From Clostridiales bacterium (GTDB lineage Bacteria > Bacillota > Clostridia > Peptostreptococcales > NVVX01), in NCBI GenBank assembly GCA_021129785.1, contig JAJOKQ010000097.1, positions 1 to 11,213 on the forward strand: 11,213 nt of DNA. Reading direction: 5' to 3'. How positions within the stretch are numbered: position 1 is the stretch's first letter; the number at the start of each line of letters is the position of its first letter. The position numbers and the translations under genes are program-made. Shown here in pieces: positions 7,525 to 11,213 of this stretch. The notes under the pieces are model-generated. The model made no database searches and was not told the origin of the DNA. It worked only from the letters and a program-made list of their open reading frames with translations.

Positions 7525-8214
7525 GTGAAACTAATTACAGAATCATTAGCATACCTAAACGAGTTTCTAGAAATGATATACCCATCAAATATTAAATGTG
7601 TTTGCTGTGAAGGAGAACTAGAAAACAAAATAGCTTTTAATATTTGCGAATACTGCCAAAGCAAAATAGAATTTAAACCTGTTTGGAGTAGCTTATATAT
7701 AGAAAGAGAATATTCGCAGAATTACACCGAAGTACTGACGGTAACTGAATATAATAAAGTGATTAGAAGATTGATTTATAAATTCAAATACAATTCACAG
7801 ACATATATTGCAAGAGAGATGGCAAGTATTATGGCAAATTTTTTAGAAGGAGAAAATCTATCTTTTGATGTGATTATTCCTGTGCCTCTGTTTGTAGCTA
7901 AAAAAAGAAAAAGAGGTTTTAATCAAGCCGAGCTGCTAGCTAAATATTTGGGCGAACATATCAAAGTACGGCATGATATCAACGTGTTGGGCAGAATAAA
8001 AGAAACCGAAACCATGCATATGCTAACTAAAGAACAAAGAAGAGAAAATGTAAAAGGAGTTTTTAGTGTTGAAGACCCTACACAAATACCTCTTAAAAAC
8101 ATCCTATTAGTTGACGATATATATACAACAGGCGCTACTATAAAAGAATGCAGTGAAGTACTTTTGAACGCTGGAGCTTCAAAAGTAACTGCAGTAGCTT
8201 TTGCAAGGAGTTGA
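7525..8214 (+). CDS. comF: ComF family phosphoribosyltransferase-like competence protein
   Basis: A 229-residue member of the ComFC family, needed for DNA uptake in naturally competent Bacillus and Haemophilus relatives and present in many non-competent Clostridia, where its role is unclear. An N-terminal zinc-finger-like part has Cys25-x2-Cys28 and Cys41-x2-Cys44. The C-terminal phosphoribosyltransferase fold shows PVPLFVAKKRKRGFNQAE (about 113-130) and the PRPP loop VDDIYTTG (196-203). Its partner helicase ComFA is not adjacent. The start is GTG 7525; TAGGAG (7513-7518), made by the last codons of livF, precedes it by six bases, so the two genes are tightly coupled. The final codons overlap the -35 box of the next promoter. 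In Bacillus this gene also precedes yvyF and flgM, so its place here looks ancestral while livF looks like the newcomer. Confidence 0.92.
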   Translation: MKLITESLAYLNEFLEMIYPSNIKCVCCEGELENKIAFNICEYCQSKIEFKPVWSSLYIEREYSQNYTEVLTVTEYNKVIRRLIYKFKYNSQTYIAREMASIMANFLEGENLSFDVIIPVPLFVAKKRKRGFNQAELLAKYLGEHIKVRHDINVLGRIKETETMHMLTKEQRRENVKGVFSVEDPTQIPLKNILLVDDIYTTGATIKECSEVLLNAGASKVTAVAFARS

Positions 8215-8240
8215 CAAGGTGAATGTCAAGGATGTATAAT
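8211..8240 (+). promoter_or_regulatory. Consensus sigma-A promoter for the yvyF-flg genes, overlapping the comF stop
   Basis: A perfect TTGACA (8211-8216) and a perfect TATAAT (8235-8240) are separated by 18 bases. The comF stop codon TGA lies inside the -35 box. A short inverted repeat, TTGAC (8211-8215) and GTCAA (8225-8229), overlaps the -35 region and could be an operator, though arms of five bases may be chance. Confidence 0.78.
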
Positions 8241-8261
8241 ATATTAAGAAAAAATCTTAGA

Positions 8262-8272
8262 GGGGAGGGGGG
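8262..8272 (+). promoter_or_regulatory. Unusually G-rich ribosome site of yvyF
   Basis: GGGGAGGGGGG stands eight bases before ATG 8281. It contains GGAGG and is strikingly G-rich in such an AT-rich window. Confidence 0.75.
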
Positions 8273-8280
8273 TACGTTAC

Positions 8281-8691
8281 ATGGAATTAAGAAATTGCAA
8301 AAAATGTGGAAGAGCATTTGCATATAAAGGAATACCTGTTTGTTTAAGGTGCAAGGGTAATGACGAAGACGAATTTAGGAAGGTTAAGGATTATTTATAT
8401 GATAATCCAGGTGCAACTATTAGAGAAATATCAGATGAAACTGGAGTAGATGAGCAACAGATATTAAGATACCTTAAAGATAGCAGAATTGAAATCATTG
8501 AAGAAGGCAATTTTGTTTTAGAATGTGAAAGATGTGGGAAATCACTCCGTTCTGGAAAATTTTGCGACGTATGTGTTGGCGAAATGAGACAAGAATTTAG
8601 TAAGGCTATAAAACCGAAAGAAGAGAAAGTTAAGCCAGTGCCTAAACCAAAAGAGAAAATGTATATAACAGAGAAATTAAAAAGAAGATGA
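8281..8691 (+). CDS. yvyF: Flagellar operon protein YvyF-like, with two zinc ribbons and a winged-helix-like centre
   Basis: A 136-residue protein, close to Bacillus YvyF (about 139), of the family found just upstream of flgM in Firmicutes. The N-terminus has Cys6-x2-Cys9 and Cys21-x2-Cys24, and a second knuckle has Cys82-x2-Cys85 and Cys95-x2-Cys98, each consistent with one bound zinc. Between them, residues 33-75 resemble a small winged helix (DNPGATIREISDETGVDEQ), which suggests nucleic acid or protein binding. The tail (about 110 onward) is Lys/Pro/Glu-rich and probably disordered. The exact role is not settled; a regulatory part in flagellar gene expression is inferred from position. It is the first gene after the consensus sigma-A promoter. 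The next gene begins 127 bases later behind a separate sigma-28 promoter. Confidence 0.87.
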   Translation: MELRNCKKCGRAFAYKGIPVCLRCKGNDEDEFRKVKDYLYDNPGATIREISDETGVDEQQILRYLKDSRIEIIEEGNFVLECERCGKSLRSGKFCDVCVGEMRQEFSKAIKPKEEKVKPVPKPKEKMYITEKLKRR

Positions 8692-8750
8692 AATTGAATA
8701 TAAGAATAATAAAAAATCAACAAAACAGGTAAATAAGTAAGTAAAACAGT

Positions 8751-8777
8751 TAAAAAACACCTCATTGATGCCGATAA
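8751..8777 (+). promoter_or_regulatory. Sigma-28 (SigD/FliA) flagellar promoter for flgM
   Basis: TAAA (8751-8754), a 15-base spacer and GCCGATAA (8770-8777) match the sigma-28 consensus at every base. Transcription should start near 8784, about 35 bases ahead of the flgM ATG at 8819. This lets free sigma-28 drive its own inhibitor. Confidence 0.85.
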
Positions 8778-8814
8778 TACTACAAGTAAGAGAATCGAGA
8801 GAAAGGGGTGTTTT
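8754..8814 (+). promoter_or_regulatory. Inverted repeat that could hide the flgM ribosome site
   Basis: AAAACACCTC (8754-8763) can pair with GGGGTGTTTT (8805-8814), ten pairs with one G-U, around a 41-base loop. The second arm covers most of the flgM Shine-Dalgarno AAAGGGG (8802-8808). The first arm lies upstream of the predicted sigma-28 start, so only longer read-through mRNA could fold this way. No experimental support; the stem is short. Confidence 0.4.
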
Positions 8815-8818
8815 CATT

Positions 8819-9112
8819 ATGAAAATAACTAACAACCTAAATGTTACAAATGCTATGAAGGTATATAAGAAATCTGTAAAAAATGAAGTTGGCAAGGTAG
8901 GCAGTGGAAATCAGCCGGTAGATCAGCTAGAATTTTCAACTAAAGCAAAAGAATTTCAAGTTGCTGTTAGTGCGTTTAATAACTTACCAGATATTAGAGA
9001 AGCGAAAGTGAACGAAATTAGATCTAGATTAGAGGAAGGCAGCTATAACGTTTCGGCAAAAGAGATTGCAGAGAGTATAGTAAGAGGGATATTTGTGAAT
9101 AAAGGAGTTTAA
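8819..9112 (+). CDS. flgM: Anti-sigma-28 factor FlgM
   Basis: A 97-residue protein, slightly longer than Bacillus FlgM (about 88). It binds sigma-28 (SigD) and keeps late flagellar genes off until the hook-basal body is built and FlgM is exported. It begins with the typical MKI, followed by a low-complexity, probably unfolded N-terminal half. The conserved sigma-binding C-terminal half reads FSTKAKEFQ, then AKVNEIRSRLEEGSYNVSAKEIAESIV. ATG 8819 is chosen because AAAGGGG (8802-8808) lies ten bases before it and the family begins MKI; in-frame codons back to 8765 lie over the promoter and are rejected. A consensus sigma-28 promoter precedes it. flgN, usually the next gene, is displaced by a broken two-gene cassette. 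Confidence 0.92.
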   Translation: MKITNNLNVTNAMKVYKKSVKNEVGKVGSGNQPVDQLEFSTKAKEFQVAVSAFNNLPDIREAKVNEIRSRLEEGSYNVSAKEIAESIVRGIFVNKGV

Positions 9113-9157
9113 GATATAAGGATGCGGTTGTCGTGGGTTAAAAGGAGGTTGTTAATA

Positions 9158-9418
9158 TTGAAATGGAGCGAAGTTAGATAAAACTATCATAACAAATGGA
9201 TATTATTTGAAGCTTCAGAGGCATATTCGAAAGATGGGCAAAGATTTGTTGAGAAGCTTATAATTATTAATGTATTTAGTGAAGGAAAAGATGCACTAAA
9301 AGACTATGCTGAGAAACACAAGAGAGATAAGAGTAGAGAAATGTATGTTTACCACACTAAAAATAAAGAGTTAAAGATAGAGGAAAGAACCTGGATCGGA
9401 CTACGAAAATATGGTTGA
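9158..9418 (+). pseudogene. Small MKW-type protein of unknown function, broken by one stop; first gene of a protease cassette
   Basis: The frame from TTG 9158 gives 86 codons, MKWSEVR, a TAA at 9179 (codon 8), then an otherwise open stretch containing NKWILFEASEA, AEKHKR, MYVYHTKN and EERTWIGLRKYG to TGA 9416. AAAGGAGG (9141-9148) precedes the start by nine bases, so it was once well translated. I recognise the pattern of a small Clostridial protein (start MKW-EVR, then W-L-EA, then a YVYHT motif) that often lies just before a retropepsin-like aspartyl protease. Its function is not known to me. The next ATG in frame is not until about 9329, so little could be made after the stop. Ancestral codon 8 was probably AAA (Lys). 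The end overlaps the next gene's ATG at 9411. Confidence 0.72.
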
Positions 9419-9740
9419 ATTAGAGTTAAAACAGGGACTTCCATTGTGTGAAATTATGATGATTTATAAGGATTAAGCTATATTATTAGACAATATCCTT
9501 CTTGATACAGGCTCAGGTGGAACAGTTTTTAGAATGGATAAAGTAGACCAGATTGGCATTACAATAGAAGAAAATGATGCTATAGAGACTATTTCAGGTG
9601 TAGGCGAAGCCGAATTTGTATATCAGAAGAATGTAGACTGCATAAAATTTGGAGATATAGAAGTTAGGGATTTCATAATAGAAGTTGGCGTTATGGATTA
9701 TGGCTTTAATTTAAATGGGATAATAGGCATGGATTTTTGA
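9411..9740 (+). pseudogene. Retropepsin-like aspartyl protease, broken by one stop
   Basis: From ATG 9411 the frame reads VELELKQGLPLCEIMMIYKD, hits TAA at 9474 (codon 22), and continues with the aspartyl protease active-site motif LLDTGSGGTVF, then ISGVGEAEFVYQKNV, FGDIEVRDFIIEVGV and LNGIIGMDF. That is the layout of a small single-domain, clan AA (retroviral-type) aspartyl protease of about 110-125 residues; such proteins normally act as dimers. Ending at TGA 9738 looks slightly early. One extra T in the run 9734-9738 would restore LKNITPKPEVKK and a stop overlapping the flgN ATG, so a one-base loss there is possible. The longest open piece left (ATG 9534 onward, 68 codons) lacks the DTG motif and cannot be an active protease. 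The ATG lies inside the end of the preceding broken gene, so the two were translationally coupled. Confidence 0.78.
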
Positions 9741-9771
9741 AAAACATAACCCCTAAACCAGAGGTGAAAAA

Positions 9772-10269
9772 ATGATAGAATCAATCAAACAATTAAAAGA
9801 AGCACTACTACAAGAAAGCAGGATGTACGAAGAGGTTCTTATTTTAGAGCAAAAAAAAATAGATATTATAAAAAAAGCAAAATTAAAAGAATTAGAAAAA
9901 ATAACTGAAGAAGAGCAAGAGTTCATATTCAAAATTGGTACTTATGAGAGAATACGTAGCTCTGTAATTGCAAATATTTGTGAAGAATTCGATGGAAAGC
10001 AAGTTTATACAATAACTGATATGTTACCTCTTATTAGGGACGAAAAAGATAAAAAGACTATAGACAGTTTGAGAAATCAAATACTTAATACAATAGAAGA
10101 AATTAAAGAAATTAATAAAACTAATGAAGCTCTTATGAAAGAGAGATTAGATTTTATTCACTTTAGCATGGAACTATTAACGACCGACCCAGCCGACGGA
10201 AACAACTATGATCAGGGCGTTGTGGGTCAGGGAAAACAAAAAACAAATTTATTTGATGCAAGTATATAA
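9772..10269 (+). CDS. flgN: FlgN-like flagellar export chaperone
   Basis: A 165-residue, almost wholly helical protein, very rich in Glu, Lys and Ile, with long coiled-coil-like stretches (about 1-60 and 95-135). This is typical of FlgN/YvyG, the cytoplasmic chaperone that keeps the hook-filament junction proteins FlgK and FlgL soluble and passes them to the flagellar export gate. Sequence conservation in the family is low, so the call rests on helical character, length and position directly before flgK. The C-terminus (from about residue 140) is polar and likely flexible, as expected for the partner-binding end. ATG 9772 follows GAGGTG (9761-9766) by five bases. It is 16 bases from flgK, so the two are cotranscribed. 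In Bacillus it follows flgM directly; here a decayed cassette intervenes. Confidence 0.82.
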   Translation: MIESIKQLKEALLQESRMYEEVLILEQKKIDIIKKAKLKELEKITEEEQEFIFKIGTYERIRSSVIANICEEFDGKQVYTITDMLPLIRDEKDKKTIDSLRNQILNTIEEIKEINKTNEALMKERLDFIHFSMELLTTDPADGNNYDQGVVGQGKQKTNLFDASI

Positions 10270-10285
10270 TAGAGGTGACTACAAC

Positions 10286-11213
10286 ATGAAATCAACTTTT
10301 TTAGGATTTAACACAGTAAAATCAGGCTTATTCGCTGCACAAAGAGCATTAGATATTACAGGACATAATATTTCTAACGTAAATACAAAGGGTTTTACAC
10401 GCCAACGCTTACTTCAGGCATCGAGCACACCTATATCAATATTTGGTGGCAGAGGAATGCTAGGTACTGGTGTTGATTCGATTGAAATAAATCAATTCAG
10501 GAATGATTTTCTAGACTTTAAATATAGAGGCGAAGTAAATGCTCAAGGCTATTGGGATTCCAAACAGAGTAATCTACAGTTTATTGAAGCGATTTTTAAC
10601 GAACCATCAGAAACGGGCATTAGCACAGTGCTAGACGAAATGTTTTCGTCTTTTCAAGAACTAAGCAAAAAACCAGAGAGTTTAACAACGAGAGCCCTAG
10701 TTAGGCAAAGAGGTATTGCCTTTACAAACTCATTAAATCATATGTACTCGCAACTTGAAAAAATGGCAAGAGACTTGAATTTTGACGTTTCAATAACTGT
10801 CAACTCAATTAACACAATTGCCGATCAAATTTCGATATTGAACGATCAAGTTTTTAGAGCAGAAATAGATGGAAGCAATGCGAACGATTTAAGAGATCAA
10901 AGAAACCTATTAATAGACCAACTCTCAAGAATAGTAGACGTAGAAATTGTAGAGATGGTAGATATAAATGATCATGTTACAAGAGGGCAAGAAAATGATA
11001 GATCAAGCAAAAAACTCGTAATTCAGATAAATGGTCAGCCTTTAGTTTCACATGACAAATCATTTCATTTAAGCACTGAAACAACAAAACCAAGCACCTT
11101 TGACGATCAAGTTGAAATGTACGATATACGCTGGGCTAACGGGTCTATCTTCGACACAGACGGAATATCAGGTGAATTAAAAGCTTTAATAGATATGCGT
11201 GACGGAAATACAG
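10286..11213 (+). CDS. flgK: Flagellar hook-associated protein 1 FlgK (partial, runs off the right edge)
   Basis: The first 309 codons of FlgK, the first protein of the hook-filament junction, exported through the flagellar type III system and assembled at the hook tip before FlgL and the filament. The N-terminal helix region reads STFLGFNTVKSGLFAAQRAL followed by DITGHNISNVNTKGFTRQR, the signature shared by rod, hook and junction proteins. A later stretch, GSNANDLRDQRNLLIDQLS (about 197-215), is a hallmark of FlgK. There is no cleavable signal peptide, as expected. ATG 10286 follows AGAGGTGA (10271-10278) by seven bases. The frame is open to the window end; the C-terminal helix lies outside. 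Confidence 0.95.
   Translation, partial: MKSTFLGFNTVKSGLFAAQRALDITGHNISNVNTKGFTRQRLLQASSTPISIFGGRGMLGTGVDSIEINQFRNDFLDFKYRGEVNAQGYWDSKQSNLQFIEAIFNEPSETGISTVLDEMFSSFQELSKKPESLTTRALVRQRGIAFTNSLNHMYSQLEKMARDLNFDVSITVNSINTIADQISILNDQVFRAEIDGSNANDLRDQRNLLIDQLSRIVDVEIVEMVDINDHVTRGQENDRSSKKLVIQINGQPLVSHDKSFHLSTETTKPSTFDDQVEMYDIRWANGSIFDTDGISGELKALIDMRDGNT

Noticed and set aside
9534..9740. A stand-alone 68-residue gene
   Set aside because: It is the downstream part of the broken aspartyl protease, begins after the DTG motif, and has no ribosome site.
71..9740. Use of TAA or TGA as sense codons (recoding)
   Set aside because: Intact genes end at TAA, TAG and TGA and have no internal stops, and fabZ also has frameshifts, so simple decay explains the stops.
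9113..9771. Insertion sequence or transposon as the source of the flgM-flgN insertion
   Set aside because: I see no transposase, terminal inverted repeats or target duplication; only the two broken cassette genes.
10265..10270. TATAAT at the end of flgN as a flgK promoter
   Set aside because: No -35 box is present at 16-18 bases upstream, and flgN and flgK are only 16 bases apart.

Overview
The window is AT-rich, and every recognisable gene lies on the + strand. It looks like a low-GC, Gram-positive, flagellated member of the Clostridia. The reasons are the strong AGGAGG-type ribosome sites, TTG and GTG starts, sigma-A promoters with near-consensus boxes, and the gene order comF - yvyF - flgM - flgN - flgK, which matches the com/flg region of Bacillus and Clostridia. 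metK and recD2 next to this block suggest a Lachnospirales-like relative, but that placement is tentative.

Layout. (1) 1-1360: a sigma-A promoter, a decayed fabZ with two frameshifts and two stops, then an intact Est30-like carboxylesterase and an 80-base imperfect palindrome. (2) 1390-4430: the phosphosugar mutase pgcA, then metK with its own promoter inside the end of pgcA, closed by a terminator. (3) 4425-6750: recD2 with its own promoter and terminator. (4) 6761-8214: an 18-codon tail of livG, an orphan livF and comF, tightly packed, with no promoter that I can see. (5) 8211-11213: the flagellar block. A consensus sigma-A promoter overlaps the comF stop and drives yvyF. A consensus sigma-28 promoter sits in front of flgM. 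A two-gene cassette (a small MKW-type protein and a retropepsin-like aspartyl protease), each gene broken by one in-frame TAA, separates flgM from flgN. flgK runs off the right edge.

How it fits together. YvyF, FlgM (anti-sigma-28), FlgN (chaperone for hook-filament junction proteins) and FlgK (junction protein) belong to late flagellar assembly. The sigma-28 promoter ahead of flgM would close the usual feedback loop, in which sigma-28 makes its own inhibitor. An inverted repeat with one arm upstream of the sigma-28 start and the other on the flgM ribosome site could silence flgM on the longer read-through mRNA only. The other genes are housekeeping: sugar-phosphate metabolism, S-adenosylmethionine synthesis, DNA helicase.

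I do not see a wholly new multi-gene system. The points most worth a second look are the livG tail kept apparently because it carries the livF ribosome site, the doubly broken protease cassette inside the flagellar operon, the possible dual control of flgM, and the concentration of four gene remnants in 11 kb while the neighbouring genes are clean.
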